Shown here: in pieces, positions 46,546 through 56,550 of the stretch
How the letters are laid out: each line of letters begins with the position of its first letter
How positions within the stretch are numbered: the stretch's first letter is position 1
DNA from: Morinoia aosen
Lineage: Eukaryota > Arthropoda > Malacostraca > Amphipoda > Talitridae
DNA: 64,000 nucleotides
Assembly: GCA_030386875.1 (NCBI GenBank)
Contig: CM059569.1
Location: 41,455,842-41,519,841, forward strand
Reading direction: 5' to 3'
Made by a program: the position numbers and the translations under genes
The notes under the pieces: generated by a model
What the model saw: only the letters and a program-made list of their open reading frames with translations
What the model was told of the DNA's origin: nothing
Database searches by the model: none

Positions 46546-46855
46546 GAAGAGTGCTCTTCGTGGCACAGTGGTTAAGGGATCAGCCTTGTACGTTGGAGAC
46601 GAGGGTTCGTATCCCGGCGCGGAGACTTTCCCCGTTGGGTATAAGGGAAAAGCTCAAGCACAATACCCCACTCAACCCAGGTGTCGGAAATGGATACCGG
46701 CTTTACGAGGGAACCGACATGGTGTCCGGTATATAGGGTTAGTTATAAGACATTTGAAAAACCAATGCTTAAATGCTTAAGATCATATGGATCAGGCTTG
46801 ATTGGAAATAAAGCATCCCAAAGATGCCGATGTTTGTTTGTTTTTTTGTTTTTGT
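46546..46855 (+). mobile_element. tRNA-derived SINE
   Basis: The head resembles a tRNA: TGGCACAGTGGTTAAGGGA fits an A-box and GGTTCGTATCCC fits a B-box of the Pol III promoter, about 40-45 bp apart. The cloverleaf is degraded; the T-stem keeps only three pairs. A tRNA-unrelated body (TACCGGCTTTACGAGGG, GTGTCCGGTATATAGGG) follows, and the element ends with a T-rich tail (TTTGTTTGTTTTTTTG) at about 46831-46858. I could not find a target duplication. Confidence 0.7.
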
Positions 46856-46859
46856 TTCT

Positions 46860-48024
46860 AGCAATTTATGAATCATTCAAATACGTTAAAGTACACGAAT
46901 TAATATTTAGCAAACGACTAACACCTGCCCAGACAAACGAAAACGGGAGAGATTGACGAGTTTGCAAATGTTGGTTTGGAATAACTAAAGCTCATATCGC
47001 TTGATTCGAAGCTAGCACAATTCCTTTCCAAAGCGAAAAGGATAATTTTGAGTGCAATGACCTAGAGATCTAATAAAGGTCAGTAAATTAGAGCGAAAAG
47101 GCGTTTTGTAAGAAAAACGCGACTGTGTGTCTTCTGCCAGGTTTGTGTGAGGATAGCGGGTCTGCTCCCAAGTCAATACTGAAGAAAGGAGGGACGGCAG
47201 AAGAGAGCGGTTTGCAGCCATCGAGGGCCTTCCGAAATCAAATGACTGTCGAAAGGAAGGCAAACCTACGGATCGGATATGAAGGAAGACAGTAGCAGAT
47301 TGCTGAGATGAATGGAAAGCTTTCAGGCAATTAGCGATAGGTTGGAATCCTAAATCTTGGTTTCTAGGATGTATTTGTTTCTACAGTGTGGGAGAATCGC
47401 CACCTGTCCCTAATATTAGGACGGAAGATACTATTCATGTTAGAGATGTTCTTGTTGATTTGATCAAAAACTCGAAGATAATATGATTTGGTGGCCACTC
47501 ATTTGAGGAGAAGCTTGTGTTTGTCTCATCTACATATAGCAGGTTGTAGTCAGGCTAAGCAGAAACCAGATTTCTGATAGATAACAGTTAGTTAAGATAT
47601 GTTAGGTTAGGATAGATTTGGTTAGCATGGGTTAGGATAAGATAGGGTAGAATATGTTGTGTTATGATGGGATATGTTAAAATATGTTATTTTAAAATTT
47701 GTTTGGTAATGCTGACCGAATTTTTCACGGGTTCTCAACTTAATGATGACATTGTCCGTGGAATTTCCACGGGTCCTGCTAGTAGGAGATAGTTAGGGCT
47801 GTAGGGCTGCGAAATAAGACACAATTCGTTGATGAAATGATTTTTTTGAATAATTTGGTCCGTGATTTCGAGGAGAGACCATAGAAAAGCAGTTAGTACG
47901 CGCCGAAGCAATGAGAAAATAAATGTATTACGGGAATTTGGATTGCTTGGAGTACTTCGTGAAGAGCTGTTCAATGTTAAAAGTTAATCGTTTGTGCAAA
48001 GGTGAAATTGCGCCCCGTCTTCTT
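46860..48024. other. No recognised gene
   Basis: Contains a degenerate GTTAGG-rich stretch (next entry). The minus-strand frames at 47012-47263 and 47735-47974 have no recognisable domains. Confidence 0.5.
47588..47690 (+). repeat. Degenerate GTTAGG/GGATA-rich simple repeat
   Basis: Successive ATGTTAGGTTAGGATAG, TTTGGTTAGCATGGGTTAGG, ATAAGATAGGGTAG, ATATGTTGTGTTATG. GTTAGGTTAGG-type simple sequence is frequent in insect genomes and resembles, but is not, a clean TTAGG telomere tract. Confidence 0.55.
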
Positions 48025-48256
48025 ACCTTATAAATACTCTTGGTGTGTTTATTTATTTGTTTGTTTGGTGTCCGCTTCTACCGTCTCTCTGTGACGCTCA
48101 TAAGGACGCTCAATGACCGTATCTGTGATACGAGTTTCACTAGTGCACAAGTACAAGAATATTTTAATCCCGGGTACTATTGGGATGGGTCATCCACATC
48201 TGGAGGATTTATTCGAGGATAATATTGAATACCGTCATTTATGCCTGGCCGTGTAC
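48025..48256 (+). repeat. Dispersed repeat R, copy 1 (ends at the foldback element)
   Basis: Shares with the minus strand of 59337-59605: CTCTTGGTGTGTTTATTTAT, CCGTCTCTCTGTGACGCTCA, AATGACCGTATCTG, ACTAGTGCACAAGTACAAGA, GGAGGATTTATTC and CGTGTACACTA. Homology stops where the foldback-like element begins. The matching region shows open frames but no protein I recognise. Confidence 0.83.
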
Positions 48257-48274
48257 ACTACACCTTTTTCGATT

Positions 48275-48510
48275 CAAGTTAAAATATCTGACATTCAAGT
48301 TAAAATATCTGACTTTCAAGTTAAAATATCTGACTTTCAAGTTAAAATATCTGACATTCAAGTTAAAATATCTGACTTCCAAGTTAAAATATCTGACTTT
48401 CAAGTTAAAATATCTGACTTTCAAGTTAAAATATCTGACGTTCAAGTTAAAATATCTGACGTTCAAGTTAAAATATCTGACATTCAAGTTGAAATAACTG
48501 ACATCTAAGG
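48275..48510. repeat. Left 21-bp terminal array of the foldback-like element
   Basis: About 11 units; the third position after CTGAC varies (ATT, TTT, TTC, GTT). The seven-codon period gives plus and minus frames of 82-131 codons, which I reject as genes. Confidence 0.95.
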
Positions 48511-49296
48511 TACAAATTTTAAATTCACCATAAAATATTTTATAAAACGATTTAAAAATATGAACTTTAAAATATTTAATTGCTCATTAAATTATATTGA
48601 CTAAAAAAATCATAATTTAGGAGTGGTTTGTATTCACATGCGTAAATGCTTCCATGGATATAAAAACACAAGGCGAGTAGACATGAACATAGTTTAATAC
48701 AATAATAATAAGTTTGTAATGCTCCTTATTACAATATTTCGTTTTCCTTTATCGTTTTCCTTTTTTCCTTTTCTTTTTCCTTTAATACTATAATAAGTCT
48801 TAAATGCTCCCTTAACACGTCAGAAGTTTTTTAATGCAATCTATTTTATGTACAAATATACAGATGTTTAAAATATTTCCATGTATATTTAAATTGCATT
48901 CTCTACAGAAAAATGAATATAATTTCTTTGATAAATCCTTAAATGAAATAATCTAATAGATTTTGAATAAGAATGCGATATATTTATTAAGAACTACATA
49001 TGTATAATTTCATGCAGTTGTAATGTCACCCATGTTCAGATCTTGCATTAACAAAACTGCTAGATAGTGTTTTTGCACATGGTTACGCGTGGTTACAGAA
49101 TGAAAATAATTCAGCAAAGAAAATTCGAGCTCTCATATACGCTGCATACGGTAGTTGGTATCATATTTACAATCCATTCTACTGCAAATTTTTTATGATT
49201 TATGATTATGTATATGCAATTATGTATATGTAGGGACATACAGTAATATGTACATATGTAGTTCTATTAAAGTAATCCATATTAAATTTCAAATTG

Positions 49297-49655
49297 TATG
49301 TCAGATATTTTAACTTGAATGTCAGATATTGTAAGTTGAAAGTCAGATACTGTAACTTGAAAGTCAGATATTTTAACTTGAATGTCAGATATTGTAACTT
49401 GAAAGTCAGATACTGTAACTTGAAAGTCAGATATTTTAACTTGAAAGTTAGATATTTTAACTTGAAAGTCAGAGATTTTAACTTGAATGTCAGATATTTT
49501 AACTTGAAAGTCAGATATTTTAACTTGAAAGTCAGATATTTTAACTTGAAAGTCAGATATTTTAACTTGAAAGTCAGATATTTTAACTTGAAAGTCAGAT
49601 ATTTTAACTTGAAAGTCAGATATTTTAACTTGAATGTCAGATATTTTAACTTGAA
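49297..49655. repeat. Right 21-bp terminal array of the foldback-like element
   Basis: About 17 units of GTCAGATATTTTAACTTGAA plus one base. The inner five or six units carry ATTGTAAGTT, ACTGTAACTT variants not seen in the left array, so the two arrays have expanded or diverged separately. Confidence 0.95.
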
Positions 49656-49674
49656 TCGAAAAAGGTGTAGTTAT

Positions 49675-50252
49675 AAAATAATTCTAAGCTGCCGTAGAAT
49701 TTCTCGGATATGAGCTCTTTCTGAAGCATGTTCGAAATTATTTAATTCTGTACAGTGAGGAAGGAAAGCGACAAAGAGATTACGTTGTGTAATGCTAATG
49801 AGAGGGAAGTGAAAGTTATTTTAGCAATTATCTAGAGTCTGTTTGGCTGGAAAGTACATCACTTTGTGCTCACATTTTACAAAACTAAAGCTGCTGTGCA
49901 GAAGCGATTGAATTATTCATAATATATTCACCTTAAGGCGTGTCTCGAGGACGTTTCCTCCTGCTCTAGACATTGTTGAGACCAGGAAGAGATTAAGCGC
50001 TGTTTGGCTTACAGATTTCAATAATTAATATCGAGTAACAACATGGATGTCACCCATCGTGTGTTTTTGTTCAGCTTTGCACGTGAAAATGAAATGGTAG
50101 TGAAGAAAACAATTGTTGCTTCGTTTGTTCTGAAGGAATTTTAACGTTCAGGGGTTAGCATTTTTTGACGAACTGAATACGGCCACTAATGTATATATTC
50201 AGCTGGATTTTCTGTAGTTGATGATTCATTATAAATGTACATATTTCAAATG
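49675..50252. other. No recognised feature
   Basis: AT-rich sequence, no ORF. Confidence 0.5.
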
Positions 50253-50254
50253 AA

Positions 50255-50378
50255 GGTTATCGCGAAGACAATCGATTTAAAAGATTGTTTTTCAGATAAC
50301 CGCTGATGATGACCTTAGGTGTCGAAACGTTTGGTTTTAACAAAAATGTCTTTTAAATTGATTGTCTTTGCTATAATC
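50255..50378 (+). ncRNA. Hammerhead-ribozyme-like motif inside a long inverted repeat
   Basis: CTGATGA (50303-50309) is the conserved core box. A short stem II follows (GACC, 50311-50314, against GGTGTC, 50318-50323, with one bulge). Then GAAA (50324-50327) closes the core, and ACGT (50327-50330) forms a palindromic two-pair stem III, giving a U-U cleavage site. Stem I can start with AACC (50298-50301) pairing GGTT (50333-50336) and is extended by a 30-bp inverted repeat: 50255-50284 against 50349-50378, 26 of 30 positions matching. All invariant core bases that I can place are present. Minimal hammerheads with palindromic stem III are known from Penelope-like retroelements, where they act as dimers. 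Confidence 0.6.
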
Positions 50379-50840
50379 TTTATTTTAAAGCTATGTCGTG
50401 TAGTACAACCTAATTTGTATATATATTCCGTGTTACGATGCAGCTCAATGTTTTATTCCCTTTACAAACCGGTGGCAACACTTATTTTCTTATACCAGAG
50501 TTGTGCGAGTGGAATCTGTGAGGGTCTACGCGACCATTCCGATGCAAACTGAGTCAATTGCATTAGGTCGCCACGAAAAAATATATTCGGGTTCAGGAGC
50601 TTACGAAAATTGTGTACCTCATTTGATTGTTGAGGTTTCGGTACGTACAGGAAATCAATGAGCAACACTATGTAAAATTCAATGAGCAATTCCACGCGAA
50701 ATTGTTTGATTTAGGGAGGGAAAAATGCTTGGAGTGTAACTTTCATTTGGATGGATATCTCGAGCGGAAGTATATTCAACCTTATGGAGTTGCTTAGAGA
50801 TGGGCAGTGCTTAAAGGAAGGGAGAAGCAGATAGAAGCAG
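50379..50840. other. No recognised gene
   Basis: The 77-codon frames on both strands here overlap and show no domain. Confidence 0.5.
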
Positions 50841-50940
50841 CAAATTTCGGACACCTCCATTAGCTCTGGAATTTTGGACACCTTTATTGGCTCTGAAAAT
50901 TTAGAGGCTCTGAAATTTTGGAAACCTCTATTGGCTCCCA
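50841..50940. repeat. About 30-bp degenerate tandem repeat, 3-4 copies
   Basis: Successive CGGACACCTCCATTAGCTCT, TGGACACCTTTATTGGCTCT, and TGGAAACCTCTATTGGCTCC, each preceded by GAAATTT or GAATTTT. Confidence 0.85.
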
Positions 50941-51427
50941 GCTTCTCATCTCGTATCACTTGATAACGGAGGGCACGATGGAAGGTCGAGGGCTTCTAAG
51001 CTTTCTTGTGGCGCACTTTGTGTTCAACTTTTGGCGGCACTCCCTTGGTCGATCCAAACTTGGACTTCTCCGGTGGAAAGATGAAGTTGGAGTGAGAAGT
51101 AAGTTGTGCAGATCGCTGGTGCGATGTTACGAGCAAACCTTTTAATGAAAAAAAAGAAGGATAACAGCGTCAAGCCACCACGGTGATGGATTGCTGTCAT
51201 GGATCTCACTCATCCGTCCAATAGCAAATTTTTCCCACCTTTATTCAAATAATATTCAGTAAACCTGAACTAAATTTACAGTAGAATTTATGTCCCACAA
51301 CTGCACGTTTGGTTGATGTCTGTTGTGGCTTCATTTCCATCGTAATTTGGTTATTGTAATCAGGAGTTACAATAACTAATATAGCTATTGTGATATATGT
51401 AGTAATTGGAATATAGTTACTGTGATA
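50941..51427. other. No recognised gene
   Basis: Frames of 61-75 codons on both strands, without domains. Confidence 0.5.
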
Positions 51428-51429
51428 TA

Positions 51430-51535
51430 CCCTGTCTAACTTTTTCGCCGGAGCATGCATATTTTTCGCTGCCCAAGCGATTTAATTTCTTGGGTGACGA
51501 AAAACGCATGCAGGCGGCGAAAAGGCTAGAATGGG
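51430..51535. mobile_element. Short hairpin MITE, family E, copy 2
   Basis: A 106-bp self-complementary element flanked by TA (51428-51429 and 51536-51537). Left arm CCCTGTCTAACTTTTTCGCC, GGAGCATGCATATTTTTCGC, TGCCCAAG; loop about CGATTTAATTT; right arm CTTGGGTGACGAAAAACGCA, TGCAGGCGGCGAAAAGGCTA, GAATGGG. Matches 43000-43108. Confidence 0.88.
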
Positions 51536-51537
51536 TA

Positions 51538-52696
51538 GTTATCGTAATAGTTAGTGTAATAATAATAACTTATCTTTATCTTGAGATAAAATAAGAGAGT
51601 GGGCAATGAATAGTCCAGCGCACTGAACCACAAAATTTCATTCATATTGATTTTTGGCTCAGCGCAATCCTATATTTCTAAATGGATTGTAAATTTGCTA
51701 TTGATATAGAGCTCAAGTTTGGCAGTCATTTAACTCTAACAGTGTGCACTGAGACAATCATTCAGCGTGATACAGACTCTGGTAGTTTGGTTTAACAAGT
51801 AGTTTTGACGTGTTAAATTTTAAATTTTTTCCGCAAATTGGAATTTCATATCGGTCCAAAGCTAAAGTCTGGCCTGAAATGCTTTTAACAGCTATATGTT
51901 ACAATGATCAAGCTGAGGAAAAGCAGTTATCAACAATTTAAAACTATTTCATGGAAAATGACGTTTGATTTTGATTAAGTGTGTAACTTGAACATTGCTC
52001 TGGCTATCAGTGAACTGGTGTCACTTTGGTTGAGTTTGTGACAGTTTGTTTTGTTTCTTAATATATAAAAGATTTTGCTTGCATTGCTTTCAAACCTGGA
52101 ATATCATTATTTGAATGGACTGCATTCAAAATATACGAAAGTCATTGAATCATAATTTTGAATTACAAATACTTGAATTACACTTCGAATAATAAATACT
52201 TGAACCGCGCTCTGAATAACAAATCCTGATTTATGTGCTTAACAACAGCGATCGACTTATGAAAAGATAACCAACCGAACATGAAGGGCTATTCCCCCCC
52301 TTAAACATTTCTATTTAATTCAACGCAAACGGAAGCACTTAACTCCAAACTTCAGGAATATCATATCTCGGTCTTGGTTCCCTCTGTATATTTACATTTC
52401 CAGTGAGGGAGAACGTCCAATGACGAGGATGAGTGGGATTAACAAGACTTAACGTGTTTCATCTGGAGGGCCCCTCGATATGATCTCATTTGCATATTGT
52501 TCATCAGGAAATGATACGACTCGAACCCTTGTCGTTGTTATAATTTATGCAATAAACATACATCGTACGTCAAAAATGTGAATGAAAGTCTAATGCGACT
52601 CGCTATTTACAGACTGATCATCTGTTCAAGAGGGAACCAACTGCATCTGTGAGATTTACATGCAGCAGTTAAGAGCCCTACGTGACAGTGGATGTA
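51538..52696. other. No recognised gene
   Basis: AT-rich DNA; short direct repeats of ACTTGAATTACACTT type at about 52170-52215. Confidence 0.5.
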
Positions 52697-52698
52697 TA

Positions 52699-52894
52699 CA
52701 GTATGTCTCACAAAAGCCCGAACCGAGTATTTATTTTCCCGTATCAGTAATACCATCATAATCAGTAATACCTTTCCTGTAGGTTAATTTTGAAGGATGA
52801 TTTTGCTAGAAATGAATTGCTGATGATATTCTTACGATGGTATTACTGATACGAGAAAATATATACTCGGTTCGGATTTTTGTGGGACATACTG
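52699..52894. mobile_element. TA-type MITE, family B, copy 2 (intact ends)
   Basis: A 196-bp element with TA on both sides (52697-52698, 52895-52896). Terminal inverted repeats of about 60 bp: CAGTATGTCTCACAAAAGCC then CGAACCGAGTATTTATTTTC on the left; reverse-complemented right end CAGTATGTCCCACAAAAATC then CGAACCGAGTATATATTTTC. TATCAGTAATACCATC is also mirrored. Same family as 27015-27200. Confidence 0.92.
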
Positions 52895-52896
52895 TA

Positions 52897-55529
52897 TATC
52901 ACTTAAATTCATTCCCTGAAAAAGTGTGTAGGAGAAGAAATCTTCTATGAAAAAGATTACAAAAATCAAAAAACCACAGGCAGTGCAAAACAGCTGACAG
53001 TGACACTCAAATTGCGCTAGTATTAGTTTCTAATTAGTTCATATATTCGAACATTAGAAGTTTCTAGCAACATGAGGTTTGGTAGTCATCGAAAAAAGTC
53101 TCAGAAATATCTAAGTTTTTTATCCACCATGTTATAATATAGCCAAAATTTCAGGTTAGATCTACCACAATGGATAAAAATTTCGGTAGCTTCAGCAAGA
53201 AAACATTCTTCAAGAGTTAATAAAATTTTATATTTATTTTTGGTTATGTATGTGATGAGCTTACAAATATCTTGCTAAATCTGTTTAGGAATTCACTTAA
53301 TGATAAATTTTTCAGATAACTCAATTGAGTATATAGTTATTACTTGATTCACAAAAACCAATGAAAACAACTGCTTCCGATGGACAGTCATATGAAGCAC
53401 AAATACACTTTCGATAACACTATGATTTGAACGGGTTATCCAAAAATTAATAATTGCGAGCTAAAATTGAAACAATATGTTTGCATTTTGACTTAAAGGA
53501 CATTCAACAAATAGAATGAGCTCCGTATTCTCACGACCATCTTAGAGTAACTGACGCCTTATTTTAAATTTTTTTGAGAATTTCTTTTCAGAGAAGCCCA
53601 GGCCATTCAGTTTTTCAGATGATATATGATTTACTGCACGTATGTGGGAATAGGTTTTCGTGTTTACCCGAAACACATTTTTTTCTATAAGAGATGAAAC
53701 ACATGAACAGCTCTCAATCTACGTTCAGGCTGGTAAATAAACTCAAACTTTAACATAGATGAACTCAGCATGACCTAGTTTCCAGCGGAAAAACAAAAAA
53801 TGATCTCTTCTAACATACGTGACAGAGAGCCGCAGTACGTGAGGAATATTACGCTATGTTTGATACTCATGTTTGCATTGAGGTATCATGAGCAGGAATG
53901 CAAAATGCTTTAATGACAGAGTGTCGACTTCGATATTCGTTTGCGGTTGAGTGCTGTGAAAATATTCTTGAGTCTACGTTACATTATTAATTGGAGTGCA
54001 TATTACCTTCCACTCGAGCACCACTGCACCATAGTGTACAGCTGATGCACTTGCGTGCTAATCAAGAGATCATTAAATTTATTGGTGATTAATTTTCAAC
54101 GCTTCTCTCGCTATTAAAAATCGCTTTAAAGACAAACAGGACGTTTCTGGAGTTTCGCATCCGGTAGTCAATTGAATTTATTATGCTTAATAAAAATGTT
54201 GGAGAAAAATCGAGAATTGCTTTCCATACTGAAGTAATGCAAATGAAGCTAACAAGAAATCAGTGTTAACGATTCACAATTAAATTGGAGATTTTTGTCA
54301 CAGCCATTAAATACCTCGATTTTTTATGCTGAATTTTTCAATTACAATGGATAAAAGAACGATAAACTTGATAAAAAAGCGTCCTTCGAAGTGAAGCTAA
54401 CAATTTTAGCAATGATCACTCGCAGTGGTCATGATAAAAAGTATTTTTTCCAATGAAAACATAGTCAAAATTTCAACAATTTTTTAACAATGATCACTCT
54501 AAGTGAACATGTTAAAAACAACGCCTTTTTTGCGGTGCAGCAGCAACCGTCAGGTCGCTGGTTGAGATGGCAAGCTTTCGCGTTGAAATCATAGATCGCG
54601 GTATCACGACTACGATGATGGAGCATTACTTGCGATTGGCCGAGAAAGAAGATCAATCCGATGGCAGGTCGCATCGAACTTGTAAAATGATAGATGTTTT
54701 ATACTAGCAATCGAGGGCTATATAGAGCGGGTCATAAGTCAACTGAGAGCTGAAAAAGCTAGATAAGATGACGCTCAAAAAACTCGGCCATTTTCCCCTT
54801 CCAGAAAGTAACCTGAATTTGTGTTGATAAAAAAGCATGTGGTTAGAGCATGTTTTAACTTGATGAATGACGCCAAGTTCATGAAAGTTGACGAGAAGCA
54901 AAAAAGTTAATTGAAGATAAACTTACGAGCTAGAGAACGCAGCCTGTAAAATTAGTGCGACTAGTTTCACTTGAAACTTATTCAGTGTTGAAGAATCTTT
55001 GTTCTAGTAACATGCAGATGGTTTCTATTTTATTTATGAAAATGGATATTGGACTACCTCAAACACTTTATTTCGGCATAAACAAACTTTTGGGTTTCAA
55101 AATAAATTGCGTCTGTGATTCAACAACTCAAATATTTTCGAACAGATCACAAAACCGTTAATTGGAACAGAAACTGTCAAAAAATAACTCTATGTCAGAG
55201 TCATTTCAGAGTAGCGCAGCATGCTAGACGTAATAGCCAGACTGGAGGTATTCTTGCCCATCCCCCTCACTCTTCGGTGCGCCTCCATAGCGAACAGTGT
55301 GGCTCCAGTTTACAGTGCAGTCATTTTAGCATTTTAGCTTCAGCCAGCCATCAGAGGGATTAAAGAATTTTAGATTCCTTATACATTTTTAAACTTAAGC
55401 CGCCTCTTAATGAAACTAATAGTGCCCACCCTTTGTACATAGTTTCCTCTTGATTTTAATAGTATTATTTCTCTAATTCTGTGTTTATTTCCCGTACATT
55501 TTTATCTATTCATCTCTGTTTTGTTCATT
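52897..55529. other. No recognised gene
   Basis: 2.6 kb, mostly AT-rich, with two small palindromes near 54.4 kb (separate entry). An 82-codon frame at 55115-55363 has no recognisable domain. Confidence 0.5.
54412..54518. repeat. Two related small palindromes
   Basis: ATGATCACT-CGC-AGTGGTCAT (54412-54432) and, about 70 bp on, a hairpin 54480-54518 whose arms are TTTTTTAACAATGATCACT and AGTGAACATGTTAAAAA around CTA. Both share AATGATCACTC..AGTG..CATG.TAAAAA, so they are copies of one sequence. Confidence 0.6.
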
Positions 55530-55539
55530 TCAGGCAACT

Positions 55540-55572
55540 TGTACTGATGATGAGCCTGGTGCTCAAAATGTT
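55540..55572 (+). ncRNA. Degenerate hammerhead-like relic
   Basis: CTGATGA is followed by a perfect four-pair hairpin (GAGC-CTGGT-GCTC) and then AAAATG in place of the required GAAA. The G12 position is lost, so it cannot be an active hammerhead as it stands. The layout resembles the motif at 50303. AATAAA follows at about 55587. Confidence 0.3.
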
Positions 55573-56335
55573 TACCTTTTAAAGCAATAAATAATTTTAA
55601 CAATGTTGACTTTGAGAGTAGCAACCTTGGTACTTTTATTTACGATTCGTCTGCGTAAAAAAGCAGTTCATGATGTTCTACAATAACTCTATGCTAACAG
55701 GATTAAAATAGAAAAGAGAATGTCTTTCACGAAAACTGAAGATAATTGTTTACTAATTTAAAATAGTTTAAAGCAGTAACTATAGATGAAGACAAATAAA
55801 TAAAGTAAAAATTAAACGCTTATGTACTGTTCGAAGGTATATTATCCAAAATCGCCTAATGCTTGTAAGAAAGATGTTGAAGCTGAAATAGACTATGTAA
55901 AGAAATTCAAGTGTATAACTTTAAGGTAACTTCTTCATTTTCCAAGGATAGGATGCTCAGTTTAATGGACTACTCCCCACTCCTCGTCCACTTCATAGCA
56001 CAATCACCTTTAAAATTTTCCTTTTCTAAAAATGTTGCAATATTTTACCATTTCATTCTCCAGAAAGTATCCGTCCAAAATATTAGAAAATTTTCATGGA
56101 AATTTGAATTTTTAAAATACAAACTATGAATTGGTTTTGCAGTCTGACGCAGTGCTTTGTATCCAAATTACTGTACTTTCATTTGCACGTGAAAAAATGC
56201 AAAAATTTGTGCACACTGAAACTTTCATTCACGATTTAACATTTTGTAAGCCAACTCAGCAAGGAAAGCACCATTTTTGAAAAATGTTTCGCGTACAAAG
56301 CACGCGTAAGCAAATTCAAATAACACTTCACCCAG
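55573..56335. other. No recognised gene
   Basis: AT-rich. A 72-codon frame at 55911-56129 is not convincing. Confidence 0.5.
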
Positions 56336-56339
56336 CAAT

Positions 56340-56550
56340 CAGCTCTAGTAAATACAATTTGCAAAAAATCCAACTAAAATTTTAAATGTGTTACTAAATG
56401 GAAAGTTTATGTTTTTAACATTTGCCTGCAAATTATATTTCAAACAGAAATCGCTCTAGTAATTACAATTTGCAAAAAAATCAAAACCAAAATTTAAAAT
56501 GTGGTACTAAATGGAAAATTTATTTTTTTACATTTGCCTGCACATTGCCC
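56340..56550. repeat. About 111-bp tandem duplication
   Basis: GCTCTAGTAAATACAATTTGC at 56342 recurs as GCTCTAGTAATTACAATTTGC at 56453. Both continue through AAAATTTAAAATGTG (or AAATTTTAAATGTG), TACTAAATGGAAA and ACATTTGCCTGCA. Confidence 0.92.

Larger units (their letters stand above)
48257..49671. mobile_element. Foldback-like element with termini made of 21-bp tandem repeats
   Basis: The outer ends are exact inverted repeats: ACTACACCTTTTTCGATTCA at 48257 and its reverse complement ending at 49671. Immediately inside each end is a tandem array of the same 21-bp unit, in opposite orientation: about 11 units on the left (TTCAAGTTAAAATATCTGAC) and about 17 on the right (its reverse complement). 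The inner borders also match weakly (TACAAATTTTAAATT against TACAATTTGAAATTT). The 0.8-kb core (48511-49296) is very AT-rich with no long ORF. Inverted termini composed of direct repeats define foldback-type transposons; this one would be non-autonomous. Confidence 0.8.

Noticed and set aside
47588..47690. Telomeric TTAGG repeat
   Set aside because: Units are irregular and mixed with GGATA and ATGTT; not a true telomere tract.
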